A stretch of DNA of 64,000 nucleotides, from NCBI RefSeq assembly GCF_023242945.1, contig NZ_JALKFT010000007.1, positions 124,001 to 188,000 of the forward strand, given 5' to 3'. This document shows positions 43,600 to 53,083 of this stretch, piece after piece (the first letter of the stretch is position 1; every line of letters begins with the position of its first letter). The notes beneath the pieces were generated by a model. It did not search any database. It had not been told where the DNA came from and saw only the letters and a list, made by a program, of their open reading frames with translations. Source of the stretch: Frankia umida. GTDB lineage: Bacteria; Actinomycetota; Actinomycetes; Frankiales; Frankiaceae. A program made the position numbers and the translations under genes.

Positions 43600-45993
43600 A
43601 TGGCGGGGGACGTACCGGTCGACGAACGCGCGCTGATCATCCCGTCCGGTCCGGGCAGCGCCAGCGTGCTGCGCGCGGCGGCGAGTCCTGACCAGCCGGG
43701 GCGGGGGGCGACCCCACCGGCCACGACCACCTCGGCCGTCCCGACCGGTGCCGCCGGAACAGCGGGCACCGCGGGCACGACCGCCGGCGGCCCGGGCGCG
43801 GCGACACCCGCGGACCCCCGCGGCGAGCGGACCCTGCATCACTACGGGCGGGTCCAGGTGCTCGGTCGGCCGCGTGACCCCGATACCGCGCGCCCTTCGG
43901 CGACCACGCAGCACCAGCCCGGGGTGCGCGGGCTCGCCGCGCTGATCCCCCCCGCCGACGGCAGCGTCGTGTCCACCACGGGGGTCTCCCCCGGTCTGAG
44001 TCGCGCCGAGACGTTGGGTCTGGACGCCTTCCGGCTGCGGGCGAGCTCGGCCTACCGTCAGATGAAGGCCGAGCGCCCGCGGGACGGCCACGACTGGGAC
44101 ATGGACCGGCCCTGCACCGACGTCCCACCCCCGCGGACCTCCGCGCCCAGCACCCCGGCCCCGCCCGCGGCCCTCTCCCCCACCGCCACGCCGCCGGCCC
44201 CCACCGACCCGTCGTCCGCCGTGGGCGGCACCACGTCGGCGGGTGGTACCTCGCCCCTGGGGACAGCGGCCACGGGGACAGCGGTGCGGGCCACCTCGTC
44301 GAACGGCGCGATCGGCGACGGGGCGATCGGCGACGGGGCGATCGGCGACGGGGCGTCGAACGGCCAGCTGCCGTCGTCCGGTGCGGCGGGCGTGCCGACC
44401 AGCTCGCGGCTGGAGGGTTCGGTCGCCGTCGGGCTCATCCTCGTCGAAGGGCCCACCGCCGACCTGCAGTTCACCGCCGCCGAGCGGACGAAGGTCGTCG
44501 CCGAGGTACAGAACGGCCTGTCCTGGTACGCCACCACCAACCCGGCGGCGGACCTGGCCTTCCACTACGACATCCAGATCGTGCGGCTGTCGGTCGCGGC
44601 CAACCCGAACGCCACCGACCTCGAAGCGCTGTGGCGCGACCCGACCATGGACCGGCTCGGCCACAAGCCGAACTTCGACGGCGTCTACGACTACGTGGAC
44701 GCGCTGCGCGGCCGGCTCCAGACCACCTGGGCCTACTGCGCGTTCTTCACCAAGTACCCGGTCGGCTACTTCGCGTACTCGTCCATCGGCGGGCCGCGCA
44801 TCGTCATGTCGTACGAGAACGACGGCTGGGGTCCCGACAACATCGACCGGGTGTTCACCCACGAGACCGGGCACATCTTCGGCGCCCCCGACGAGTACGG
44901 CGGCGCCGGCTGCGACTGCGGCGGCGAATGGGGTGTCTTCCACGCCCCCAACGGCAACTGCGACAGCTGCGCCTCCGCCCCGGTCGACTGCCTGATGCGT
45001 TCCAACAGTTTCGCGTTGTGCCGCTACACCCCGAGCCAGCTCGGCTGGGGACGTGGCGTGACCGGCAACCCGGTGCTCATCCAGTCGAAGGGTCTGGGCC
45101 GCACCGGCAACTTCGAGGTGCTCGTCCCCTCGGTGTTCGCCGGGCTCACCCACGTCTGGCGCGACAACGACGTCACCAGCTATCCGTGGCGCGATCCGTG
45201 GCAGACCGCGCAGTCCCTCGGCCCCGTCGACGCCGTCTCGATGGTGCAGAGCACGCTGGCCAGTCCGGGGCCGCTGGAGGTCGTCGTCCGGGTCGGGGAC
45301 GGGCTGCAGTTCCTCTGGCGGGAAAGCACCGGCATGTTCGCCTGGCACGCACCCGTCCCGATCGCCTCGGGTCAGGGTGTCCGGGGTGTGCCGTCGCTGG
45401 TCCAGAGCCGACTCGGCGCCAAGGGCAACTTCGAACTGCTCGTGCCCGCCGCCGACGTCGGCCTCGTCCACCTGTGGCGTAACCACGACGTGCAGGGCTT
45501 CCCGTGGAGCAGCCCGACCCGGTTCGGCGCGAACCTCGGCAAGGTCGACGCGGTCAGCCTGATCCACGGCACCCTCGGCGGCGGCACCGGCATGCTCGAG
45601 GCCGTCGTGCGGGTCGGCAGCCGGCTCGTCCACCTCACCCGGGACAACACCGCGGTGTGGCGAACCGGCCCGACCTTCGGTGAAGGTGTCGCCGGCAACC
45701 CCGCGCTCATCCAGAGCACGTTCTCCGGTGGCGCGCGCAACTTCGAGGTCGTCGTTCCCTCCACCGGCGGCGGGCTGATCCACTACTACCGCAACAACGG
45801 CGCCTCCACCCCGTTCTGGAGCGGCCCGCGCCCCTTCGCCCCCTCGCTGGGGCGCGTCGACGCGGTCTCCATGATCCAGAGCAACTTCGACGGCCATCTG
45901 GAGGTCCTCGCCCGCGTCGGCGACGAACTCCACATGATCTGGCGGTCCTCCGGGCCGACCGCCACCTGGTCCACCCCCCGCCGCGTCTTCTGA
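43600..45993 (+). CDS. Metzincin-type zinc protease with C-terminal propeller
   Basis: A 797-residue protein. Residues 1-270 are a Pro/Thr/Ala-rich tail with GAIGD repeated three times and no signal peptide. The protease domain covers about residues 275-480. Its zinc site HETGHIFGAPD (residues 421-431) fits HExxHxxGxxD of snapalysin-like metzincins, and a Met lies in CLMRSN as a possible Met-turn. The region 435-475 is Cys-rich. The C-terminal 310 residues contain three 100-residue repeats with NFEVLVP, GLTHVWRDN and VDAVSMVQS, like a lectin-type beta-propeller. The substrate is unknown. Confidence 0.85.
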   Translation: MAGDVPVDERALIIPSGPGSASVLRAAASPDQPGRGATPPATTTSAVPTGAAGTAGTAGTTAGGPGAATPADPRGERTLHHYGRVQVLGRPRDPDTARPSATTQHQPGVRGLAALIPPADGSVVSTTGVSPGLSRAETLGLDAFRLRASSAYRQMKAERPRDGHDWDMDRPCTDVPPPRTSAPSTPAPPAALSPTATPPAPTDPSSAVGGTTSAGGTSPLGTAATGTAVRATSSNGAIGDGAIGDGAIGDGASNGQLPSSGAAGVPTSSRLEGSVAVGLILVEGPTADLQFTAAERTKVVAEVQNGLSWYATTNPAADLAFHYDIQIVRLSVAANPNATDLEALWRDPTMDRLGHKPNFDGVYDYVDALRGRLQTTWAYCAFFTKYPVGYFAYSSIGGPRIVMSYENDGWGPDNIDRVFTHETGHIFGAPDEYGGAGCDCGGEWGVFHAPNGNCDSCASAPVDCLMRSNSFALCRYTPSQLGWGRGVTGNPVLIQSKGLGRTGNFEVLVPSVFAGLTHVWRDNDVTSYPWRDPWQTAQSLGPVDAVSMVQSTLASPGPLEVVVRVGDGLQFLWRESTGMFAWHAPVPIASGQGVRGVPSLVQSRLGAKGNFELLVPAADVGLVHLWRNHDVQGFPWSSPTRFGANLGKVDAVSLIHGTLGGGTGMLEAVVRVGSRLVHLTRDNTAVWRTGPTFGEGVAGNPALIQSTFSGGARNFEVVVPSTGGGLIHYYRNNGASTPFWSGPRPFAPSLGRVDAVSMIQSNFDGHLEVLARVGDELHMIWRSSGPTATWSTPRRVF

Positions 45994-46014
45994 CCCGTTC
46001 CCCCAGGACCAGAA

Positions 46015-46042
46015 CCGCCGGCGGGCGGGCGCACGCCGGCGG
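46015..46042. terminator. Convergent-gene terminator
   Basis: A perfect nine-bp stem, CCGCCGGCG (46015-46023) against 46034-46042, between genes ending at 45993 (+) and 46048 (-). Confidence 0.6.
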
Positions 46043-46047
46043 CCGGC

Positions 46048-46563
46048 CTATCCGGTCGGGTTCGGCGCGTCCGGGGGCGTGTGGCCGGGGGCGTCCCAGG
46101 GCCTGCCGTCGGAGGGGCCGCGGGACTTCTCGGCGTGCCGGGCGAGCCAGCCGTCGACGAACAACGACTCGGCCGGACTCAGCGCCGCGCGCAGGTCCGC
46201 CGGCACCGCGTCCACGCACACCGCCCGGACCCCCGGCAGCGCGGCCACCTCCTGGGCCCGCGACGTCGGTGCCGCCAGCAGCACCAGCCGGGGCGGAAAC
46301 GTCGAGGTGACCTGCCCGAACCCGCCCACTGCCGGGTCAGCGTCCCCCCGGCCACCCGGACCTCCCGGCCGCCCGCTCACGGGCCCCGGGCCCGCCTCGC
46401 CCTCGCACGTCTCCTCGGCTGGGGCGGCCGAGCCAGGGTCGTCCGACAGGTCCAGAATGACGAGTAGTTCCGGTTCGGTTCCCCACACCGGCCCATTGTC
46501 CGGCGCGCACCAGCGAATGTCCCGATTACCTCCCCATCGGAACGCATCCCCCGGTCGGGCCAC
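46048..46563 (-). CDS. Hypothetical protein
   Basis: A 171-residue protein that I do not recognise. Its composition is protein-like: ELLVILDLSDDPGSA near the start, a Gly/Pro linker, then PPRLVLLAAPTSRAQEVAAL and LSPAESLFVDGWLARHAEK. It is consistent with a small alpha/beta fold. No membrane span or signal is seen. The GTG start at 46563 has no good ribosome-binding site; GTG codons further in are possible. It may be divergently expressed with the LON-domain gene. Confidence 0.55.
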   Translation of the reverse strand: MARPGDAFRWGGNRDIRWCAPDNGPVWGTEPELLVILDLSDDPGSAAPAEETCEGEAGPGPVSGRPGGPGGRGDADPAVGGFGQVTSTFPPRLVLLAAPTSRAQEVAALPGVRAVCVDAVPADLRAALSPAESLFVDGWLARHAEKSRGPSDGRPWDAPGHTPPDAPNPTG

Positions 46564-46733
46564 CCCACACCACGGCGGACGGCCGGCGCGGCGGGTGTGG
46601 GACGCCTGTCGGCCGAGGAAAGGGAAGAATCACAGAGCCTGCCGGATGGACACCGTGCCCGTCCCGGGACAAAGTTGCAGAAAGGCTCGGCCGTGGACCG
46701 GTGCAGAGCGCCGGAGGGGGGAGAACGCCGGCG

Positions 46734-47408
46734 ATGAGCACCCGACTGCCGCTGTTCCCGCTGGGGACCGTCCTGCTGCCGGGGCTGGTGCTACCGCTGG
46801 AGATCTTCGAGGAGCGGTACCGGACGCTGGTCCGCGAACTGCTCGCCCAGCCCGACGACCACTCCCGCCATTTCGGGGTGGTGGCGATCCGGCGCGGGCG
46901 CGAGGTGGGTCCGGCGGTGCCGGCGCTGCACCAGATCGGCTGTACCGCGGTGCTGCGCCGCGTCCAGGAACATCCCGACGGGCGGTTCTCGCTGCTGACG
47001 GTCGGCGGGCGGCGTTTCCGCATCGACGAGGTCGATCAGCGGGGCGCGCCCTACCTGCTCGGTCAGGTCGAGTACCTGCCGGACGAGGTCGGTGACGCCC
47101 AGGCTGCCCAGGAGGCCATCGGCCCGGTGCAGCGCCTGATGCGCACCTACGCCGAGCGGCTCGCCGCCACCGGCACCGTGCAGATCTCCCTGCCGGACCT
47201 GCCGGACGATCCGATCGCGCTGTCCTACGTGGTGGCCGCCGCCGCGGTCACCGACCTGTCCGAACGCCAGGGGCTGCTCGCCCAGGCGGACGCGGCGCAG
47301 CGGTTGCGCGCCGAGCGGGCGCTGCTGCACCGCGAGGTCGGGCTGCTGGGGCGGATCACGACGATCGGGTCGAGTGAGCTGCGCCGCGTCGACCCGAGCC
47401 CGAACTGA
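46734..47408 (+). CDS. LON N-terminal (substrate-binding) domain protein
   Basis: A 224-residue stand-alone LON/PUA-like domain: LPLFPLGTVLLPGLVLPLEIFEERY in pieces, FGVVAIRRGREVG, and a C-terminal helical bundle (DLSERQGLLAQADAAQRL). Lon ATPase and protease domains are absent, as in many short actinobacterial proteins. The role may be substrate recognition or a regulator of proteolysis. ATG 46734 is preceded by GGAGGGGGGAGAA. Its last 53 bases overlap the convergent membrane protein gene. Confidence 0.9.
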   Translation: MSTRLPLFPLGTVLLPGLVLPLEIFEERYRTLVRELLAQPDDHSRHFGVVAIRRGREVGPAVPALHQIGCTAVLRRVQEHPDGRFSLLTVGGRRFRIDEVDQRGAPYLLGQVEYLPDEVGDAQAAQEAIGPVQRLMRTYAERLAATGTVQISLPDLPDDPIALSYVVAAAAVTDLSERQGLLAQADAAQRLRAERALLHREVGLLGRITTIGSSELRRVDPSPN

Positions 47409-48123
47409 CCCGCAGGGACGCCACCCACAGGCCGAGCCCGAACACCAGCAGCGCCGTCACCGGCAGCACCAGATAGAGGCCGTGCGCCCGGACCCGCACG
47501 TCCACCAGATCCACCAGCACCGAGGACGCGTTCGCCGGCAGCCCGTGCAGGGCGTCCGCCGACCGGCGCAGATGACCGGTCCACCCGGCGATGAGCGCCC
47601 CGGCGGCCCCACCGGCGGCGAGCCCGAGCGGCACCGGCCACCCGGCGTCCCGTGCCCGCCACAGCGCCACCGCGCCGCCGATCAGCCCGGCGACGGCGCA
47701 GATGAGCCCGAACCGGGCGTCGATGTCGCTCTGCACCGCGAACGCCGACTCGTTACCGGCCAGCGCCCCGTTCACATTCAGATGCGGCGCCGCCGCCGCC
47801 CACAGCAGACCGAGCGGAAACCCCGCCACCACCATGACCGCCGCGCAGATCAGCCCGGCGAGATATCCCCGTCGCCCCGGCGACCCGAGCCCCGGATGCG
47901 CACCGCCTCGCCCGGGCAGGACCGCGAACCACCCGGCCCGCTCACCCGCATCCCCGTGGATGCCGGCTCCCAGCGGTGACGCGGGGGGCGCCGACGGATC
48001 CTGCGGACCAGCCGAGACCGGCCCGGATTCGGATGATCTTTCCCTCACGTCGCCCCGCTCCGCCACCAGGCACCCGCTCGGCGGTCTCATCGCGGGAACC
48101 GCCATACCGACCGCTTCTGACAC
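47356..48123 (-). CDS. Four-helix membrane protein
   Basis: A 255-residue protein. A 90-residue Pro/Gly/Arg tail is followed by four hydrophobic segments: YLAGLICAAVMVVAGFPLGL, FGLICAVAGLIGGAVALW, LGLAAGGAAGALIAGW and LVLPVTALLVFGLGLW. A predicted external loop after the first helix has NVNGALAGNES. It resembles DUF2567-type actinobacterial proteins, but the match is from memory. The GTG start 48123 has AGGG upstream. The function is unknown. Its 3' end overlaps the LON gene tail-to-tail. Confidence 0.75.
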   Translation of the reverse strand: MSEAVGMAVPAMRPPSGCLVAERGDVRERSSESGPVSAGPQDPSAPPASPLGAGIHGDAGERAGWFAVLPGRGGAHPGLGSPGRRGYLAGLICAAVMVVAGFPLGLLWAAAAPHLNVNGALAGNESAFAVQSDIDARFGLICAVAGLIGGAVALWRARDAGWPVPLGLAAGGAAGALIAGWTGHLRRSADALHGLPANASSVLVDLVDVRVRAHGLYLVLPVTALLVFGLGLWVASLRVSSGSGRRGAAHSTRSS

Positions 48124-48275
48124 CTGACCCTATCGTGCCGGTACACCGGCCCCGCCGCCCAAGCCAGCAGCCGACCCGCCGGCCGCGCGGGCGCGCGAGG
48201 GCGGCGAGCACCGGGGCCGCGGCCCGTCCTTCAACGCCCCGGGACGGGCCGGTCAGCGCCCCGGGGACGGGTGGG

Positions 48276-49256
48276 TCAGGAGGTGCCGACGCGGCGCAGG
48301 GCCAGGACGGCGATGGCGAGGGCGCCGACGCCCACGGCGGCGCAGACGGCGAGGTCGGCGACCACCGTCGTCCAGTTGACGTCGCGTTGGAAGGCGGCGG
48401 CCAGGGCGTCGACGGCGTAGGTGCTGGGCAGGGCGTCGCGGGCCAGCCGGCCGACCTCGGGCAGCCGGTCGGCGGGGATGACCCCGAGGAACAGCACGAT
48501 GCTCATGCCGAGCTGACCGGCGATCGTCGCGAGTTCCGGGCGTGGGGCGAGCAGGCCGACGGCGGCGCCGATACCCGACAGGCACACCCCGGAAAGCAGC
48601 ACGACCGGCGCGAGCAGCCACAGCCCGGACAGCGACAGCCCGTACAGCAGACTGCCGAACACCGCGGTGACCAGCGTGCCGGGGGCGGCGAAGGTCGCAT
48701 AGGACGCGGCGGTGCCAAGCACCACGGCGGCCGGTGGGATGGGCAGGGTGAGGTAGTAGTCCAGCGCACCGGCGGCCCGCAGCGCCCCGAAGCGCTGCGC
48801 CAGCAGGTTCAGCGCGACGAACGCGACGACGAGCACCGTGGACCCGGCGACGACCTGCCCGGCGGCGGCGTTGTCGCCGACGTCGAGGATGCCCCGCAGC
48901 AGCACCAGGATGCCGATCGACTGGAACGACGCGACGAACAGCAGGGGAATCCGTCCGACCTTCGACCGGGCGAGCTGCCCCCGGTAGACCGCGCCGAAGG
49001 CGGTCCCGAAGCCGGTGGCCGCCGGGATGCGCGGCAGCATCAGTCCCGCGGGCCCCGTGGACAGCGCCTGGTCGCCCGACGACTGGTCAGCGGATGCCTG
49101 GTCAGCGGACGACTGGTCGGCCGACGGCTCGGCGCGCGGCAGTGGGTCGGTGCGGGGCGCGGTGGCCTCCGGCGCGGTCAGCCCGGGCAGGTTCGCCACC
49201 GGGACGCTGCGGACGACGTTCATCGTGGTGCCACGGGCGTCGGGAACAACGGTCAT
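48276..49256 (-). CDS. ABC-2 type transporter permease
   Basis: A 326-residue permease. A Ser/Asp/Gln-rich tail with SADQSSADQASADQ repeats precedes six predicted helices (for example IPLLFVASFQSIGILVLL and VVLLSGVCLSGIGAAVGLL). An ABC-2 permease signature lies around APRPELATIAGQLGMS. The tail is unusual for the family. It should export a substrate with the ATPase encoded 40 bases upstream. The start is ATG 49256; ATG 49223 is an alternative. Confidence 0.88.
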   Translation of the reverse strand: MTVVPDARGTTMNVVRSVPVANLPGLTAPEATAPRTDPLPRAEPSADQSSADQASADQSSGDQALSTGPAGLMLPRIPAATGFGTAFGAVYRGQLARSKVGRIPLLFVASFQSIGILVLLRGILDVGDNAAAGQVVAGSTVLVVAFVALNLLAQRFGALRAAGALDYYLTLPIPPAAVVLGTAASYATFAAPGTLVTAVFGSLLYGLSLSGLWLLAPVVLLSGVCLSGIGAAVGLLAPRPELATIAGQLGMSIVLFLGVIPADRLPEVGRLARDALPSTYAVDALAAAFQRDVNWTTVVADLAVCAAVGVGALAIAVLALRRVGTS

Positions 49257-49296
49257 CGGGCCCACACCTGCTGGGCCGGACGACAGAGAGGTTCGG

Positions 49297-50259
49297 TCAC
49301 GTCCGCTCCAGGTCTCGGGACGCCCCGCCAAGGGTGAGGTACACGTCCTCCAGGGACGGTGTGGCGAGGCTGAAGTCGTCCAGGGCGGCGAAGGCCGCTC
49401 CGGTGGTGAGCCGGCCAAGGGCCTCGCGGGCGGCGACGGGGGCCATCCGCACCGTCCAGCGGCGGCCGCGGATGGTGGCCAGGCCCGCGAGCATGGCGAT
49501 GGTCGGATCGTCGGTGGGCGGGTCGTGCCGCCAGGCGAGGTCGAGCCGGACGTCGCCGGAGACGGACGCCTTGAGCTGACCGGGCGTGTCACAGGCGATG
49601 ACCCGCCCGGCCTCGAGCACGGCCACCCGATCAAGCACCGACTCGGCCTCCAGAACGTTGTGCGTGATGAGCACGATGGTGGTGCCGGCGGTGTCCCGGC
49701 GGTGCTGCAGTGCCCCCCACACCGCCCGGCGGGCGACCGGGTCAAGGCCGGTGGTCGGCTCGTCGAGAATCAGCACCGGCCGGTCGCCGACGAGCGCCGT
49801 GGCCACGCACGCCAGCCGCCGCTGCCCACCGGACAGGCTCGACAGCGGCCGGTGCGCGACCTCGGTCAGGCCCAGTTCGGTCAGGATGGCGTCGCGCGCG
49901 GACCGGGCGTCGGCACGGGACAGCCCGCGCATCCGGGCGGTGGTGCCGACGGCCGTGGCCACCGGAAGTTCGGCCAGGGCCAGGTCAGCCTGACCCAGGT
50001 AGCCGGCCAGCCGGGAGGGCAGGTCGGGTTCGGCGCGGACGTCTCGACCGAACATCGTGATCGTGCCGGCATCCGGGCGCAACAGGCCCATCAGCTGGCG
50101 GACCAGAGTCGTCTTGCCCGCACCGTTGGGGCCAAGGACTCCGAACACCTCACCCTGGCGCACGTCGAGGTCGATGCCGTCGTTTGCGAGGACGGAGTGC
50201 TCGCCCACCCCGTGTCGCCGGGTGAGCCCGCGGACGGCGTAGCTCAACACGCCGCCCAT
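49297..50259 (-). CDS. ABC transporter ATP-binding protein
   Basis: A 320-residue ATPase. It has Walker A GPNGAGKTTLVRQL, signature LSSLSGGQRRLACV, Walker B LILDEPTTGLDPVARR and a switch His in VLITHN. The C-terminal 90 residues resemble the extra domain of DrrA-like exporter ATPases. Together with the downstream permease it forms an ABC-2 exporter; the substrate is not indicated. A short gap of 40 bases to the permease suggests one transcript. Confidence 0.93.
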   Translation of the reverse strand: MGGVLSYAVRGLTRRHGVGEHSVLANDGIDLDVRQGEVFGVLGPNGAGKTTLVRQLMGLLRPDAGTITMFGRDVRAEPDLPSRLAGYLGQADLALAELPVATAVGTTARMRGLSRADARSARDAILTELGLTEVAHRPLSSLSGGQRRLACVATALVGDRPVLILDEPTTGLDPVARRAVWGALQHRRDTAGTTIVLITHNVLEAESVLDRVAVLEAGRVIACDTPGQLKASVSGDVRLDLAWRHDPPTDDPTIAMLAGLATIRGRRWTVRMAPVAAREALGRLTTGAAFAALDDFSLATPSLEDVYLTLGGASRDLERT

Positions 50260-50348
50260 TCTCGCAGCCGAACCGGCGAGCGGGCCGCCCCGGTCGTCGG
50301 GGAAGCCTCACACCCCCCGCATCGGCGCCTATGTCGGGGCACTGCGTA

Positions 50349-50993
50349 TCAGACCGCGCTGCTCATCCAGACCACGATGTCGAGCATCCGCAGCGGGGTG
50401 ACGGGCGGACCGCCCTCGGGCACCAGGCTCGCGAGCCGACGGAACTCCTCGGCGTTCTCCCTCAGGTCGTACTGCATGGCCCGAACGAGCAGGCCCATGT
50501 ACTGCCGCCAGCTGCGGCCGTCGCGGGGGGACGGCGGGACGCAGTCCTCATGCTGGTAGAAGATCCGCACCTTGGAGTCGAACAGCGGCACCAACGCCGG
50601 ACGCTTGCGGTGCAGCACCTTCGCGATCAGCGAGCCCTTGACGTCGCGGTCGGAGACGTCGGGGTCGTCAAGCGGGTCGTAGAGGGCCGCGACCAGGTCA
50701 AGGGTCACCTCGTCGGCCTCGACCAGCTCGATCCCGGGGGGAAGCTTGTCCAGCGCGCGTTGCAGCAGCGGCTGCAGGGCGGTCAGGGTGTGCATCCGGT
50801 CGACGGCGACGTGCACGCCGAGCAGACTCGGGGCGAGCAGATCACTGGTACACAGCAGGTCCGGGTCGCTGTTGGTGACCAGACCGTCGTAGTAGGGGTA
50901 GGCGTACCGCAGTCCGCGCCGACGAGGGCCCAGATACTCGGCCAGCAGGCTTTCCGCGTCGAAGACCTCTCGGGTCCCTCTCGCCAGCTTCAC
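50349..50993 (-). CDS. DUF6308-like protein
   Basis: A 214-residue protein. Recognisable blocks are PYYDGLVTNSDPDLLCTSDLL, VEADEVTLDLVAALYDPLDD and VLHRKRPALVPLFDSKVR (each with conserved acidic and aromatic residues). They resemble what I recall as DUF6308, actinobacterial proteins of unknown function. GTG 50993 follows AAGGAG. It stands apart from the ABC operon, and no partner is evident. Confidence 0.7.
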   Translation of the reverse strand: MKLARGTREVFDAESLLAEYLGPRRRGLRYAYPYYDGLVTNSDPDLLCTSDLLAPSLLGVHVAVDRMHTLTALQPLLQRALDKLPPGIELVEADEVTLDLVAALYDPLDDPDVSDRDVKGSLIAKVLHRKRPALVPLFDSKVRIFYQHEDCVPPSPRDGRSWRQYMGLLVRAMQYDLRENAEEFRRLASLVPEGGPPVTPLRMLDIVVWMSSAV

Positions 50994-51143
50994 CGCTGGG
51001 CTCCTTGTCGTTGTCCGGAACCTAAACCATGTCCGCCGTCATCCTGCCCGGTCCCCGCCGGTCCGGGAGCGTCGGGGTTGGCCGCAGTATGACCTGGAAC
51101 TGACCGCGACCAGCGCCGATGATGCGATACGCCACCAGGCGAG

Positions 51144-52148
51144 TCAGCGCCGATCCGGTACCAGTGGGATGAAGGTCACAGTCGGCGGGGCGGTGTCGGG
51201 TGGCGCGGGGTCGACGACACGGACCCTGGGGTCGGCGGCGAGCTGGGTGAGTCGTCCCGCCGGGGCACGCACGACCGCGGCGAACAGGCAGGCGCAACCG
51301 GCCCGCAGGTCGGCCGCGGCGCGATCGTCACGTTCCTGGGCGTGCGCGTCGCCGGCCCGCCCGTCGGCGGCGGCGCGCTCGGACGCCTGGCTCGCCGCGG
51401 CGGCGAACGCGGCCTGGACATCGGCCACCGGGTCACGCACCGTGACCTGCTCGGTTTCGCCGCTGATCCCCGCGGTGAAGAACACCTGCACGATCCGGTA
51501 GCCGCCGACGACGTCGAGCAGCCCGCCGGGGGCGACCGCGGCGGTCAGGCTGGCCACGGCGTACACGTCGGTGGCGGGTGCGGCCGCGGTCAGTGAGGCC
51601 AGGCTCTGCCGGCTCGCGCCGAGATAGTCAGCGACCGTGTCCTGCGCGGCCGGCCCGATCCGCACCGCCGGCACCGCGGCGGCACCCTCCGACGCACCGC
51701 CTTGCGACGCACCGCCTTCGGGGGCGCTGGCCGGCACCGGAGCGGGTGCCGAGCCGCCCGGTAATCCCCTGCCGTGCCCAGCCCCGCCCGTGGCGACCAG
51801 GGTCGGTGCCCGGTCGCGGGCGCCCTGCACGATGGCCGCCACCGCGCTGACCACGATGAGGGTCACCACGCCGAGCACGACGATCCGCCCACCCCTGCCG
51901 CCCGGCAGCACGATCGGACCGGCGGCACCGTCGTCGCCCTCGGTGACCCGTAGCCGGTCGACGACCTGCCGGGCCCGCCGCGCGGGCGGGTCGAAGCCGG
52001 CCACCAGCAGACGCCGCAGCGCCACGACCAGATGGCGGGCCCGGGGCACGACGACGTCGTCCAACCGGTCAAGCGCCCCGAGCGCCCCGTGCCCGCTGGC
52101 ACCCAGGCCCGTACCGGCGCCGGCGCGGGCACCGGCCGCCTCGGTCAT
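51144..52148 (-). CDS. Single-span membrane protein of unknown function
   Basis: A 334-residue protein. Its basic cytoplasmic region (residues 1-85) is followed by one membrane span (IVVLGVVTLIVVSAVAAIV). The large extracytoplasmic region contains Ala-rich helices and GGASQGGASEG-type repeats. The profile is similar to actinobacterial conjugal-transfer TcpC-like proteins, but I see no decisive motif. ATG 52148 overlaps the rluD stop (ATGA), so it is translated with rluD and lspA. Confidence 0.65.
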   Translation of the reverse strand: MTEAAGARAGAGTGLGASGHGALGALDRLDDVVVPRARHLVVALRRLLVAGFDPPARRARQVVDRLRVTEGDDGAAGPIVLPGGRGGRIVVLGVVTLIVVSAVAAIVQGARDRAPTLVATGGAGHGRGLPGGSAPAPVPASAPEGGASQGGASEGAAAVPAVRIGPAAQDTVADYLGASRQSLASLTAAAPATDVYAVASLTAAVAPGGLLDVVGGYRIVQVFFTAGISGETEQVTVRDPVADVQAAFAAAASQASERAAADGRAGDAHAQERDDRAAADLRAGCACLFAAVVRAPAGRLTQLAADPRVRVVDPAPPDTAPPTVTFIPLVPDRR

Positions 52149-53083
52149 GTCTGGTCCCGTAGCCGTTCCAGCGCGTCGGCGAGATCAGCCGGATCGGGGC
52201 TGGTGAACGTGACCTGGCCACCATGCCCGGGATGTTCGAACGACAGCGAGGCCGCGTGCAGCCACTGGCGGCGCAGCCCCAGCCGCTCGGCCAGGGTCGG
52301 GTCGGCACCGTAGGCCAGGTCGCCGACGCAGGGATGCCGCAGCGCCGACAGGTGCACGCGGATCTGGTGGGTGCGGCCCGTCTCCAGGCGCACCGACAGC
52401 AGCGACGCGGCCCGGAACGCCTCGTCGAGGTCGTAGTGGGTGACGCTGGGCCGGCCGTCGGCGACCACCGCGAACAGGCCCGGACGCCGCGGATGCCGGT
52501 CGATCGGGGCGTCGACGGTGCCACGGGACGGGTCGGGATGGCCCTGCACGACGGCGCGGTAGCGCTTGTCCACCTCCCGCTCCCGAAACGCCCGCTTGAG
52601 CAGGGTGTACGCCCGCTCGCTCTTGGCCACGACCATGGCGCCGGTGGTGCCGACATCGAGACGGTGCACCACGCCCTGGCGCTCCGCGGCGCCGGAGGTC
52701 GACACGCGGTAGCCCATCGCGGCCAGCGCGCCGATCACCGTCGGCCCGGTGAACCCGGGGGCGGGATGGGCGGCGACCCCGACCGGTTTGTCGACGACGA
52801 CGATGTCGTCGTCGTCGTGCAGGATGCCAAGCCCCGCGACCGGCGTCGGTTCGACGGTGATGGGCCGCGGCGGCGCCGGCAGGCACACCTCCAGCCACGA
52901 GCCACCACGGACCCGGTCCGACCGGCCACGGATCTGACCGTCGAGGCTGGCCTGGCCGTCCTCGACGAGGGTCGCGGCCGCCGTGCGGGACAGCCCGAAC
53001 ATCCGCGCGATCGCCGCGTCCAGGCGGACCCCGTCCAGGCCGTCGGGCACCGGGAGGCTGCGCAGGTCACCACTGGTGTTCAC
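52145..53083 (-). CDS. rluD: 23S rRNA pseudouridine synthase RluD type
   Basis: A 312-residue enzyme. An N-terminal S4 domain (VRLDAAIARMFGLSRTAAATL) is followed by a RluA-family catalytic domain with HRLDVGTTG holding the catalytic Asp. GRTHQIRVHLSAL is a second family signature. It should modify helix 69 of 23S rRNA, as RluD does. GTG 53083 overlaps the lspA stop (GTGA); the frame upstream of it is shadow sequence. Confidence 0.93.
   Translation of the reverse strand: MNTSGDLRSLPVPDGLDGVRLDAAIARMFGLSRTAAATLVEDGQASLDGQIRGRSDRVRGGSWLEVCLPAPPRPITVEPTPVAGLGILHDDDDIVVVDKPVGVAAHPAPGFTGPTVIGALAAMGYRVSTSGAAERQGVVHRLDVGTTGAMVVAKSERAYTLLKRAFREREVDKRYRAVVQGHPDPSRGTVDAPIDRHPRRPGLFAVVADGRPSVTHYDLDEAFRAASLLSVRLETGRTHQIRVHLSALRHPCVGDLAYGADPTLAERLGLRRQWLHAASLSFEHPGHGGQVTFTSPDPADLADALERLRDQT

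Noticed and set aside
43594..45933. A 779-codon open frame opposite the metzincin gene
   Set aside because: Low-complexity Arg/Gly/Val translation with no ribosome-binding site; the sense frame has clear protease motifs.
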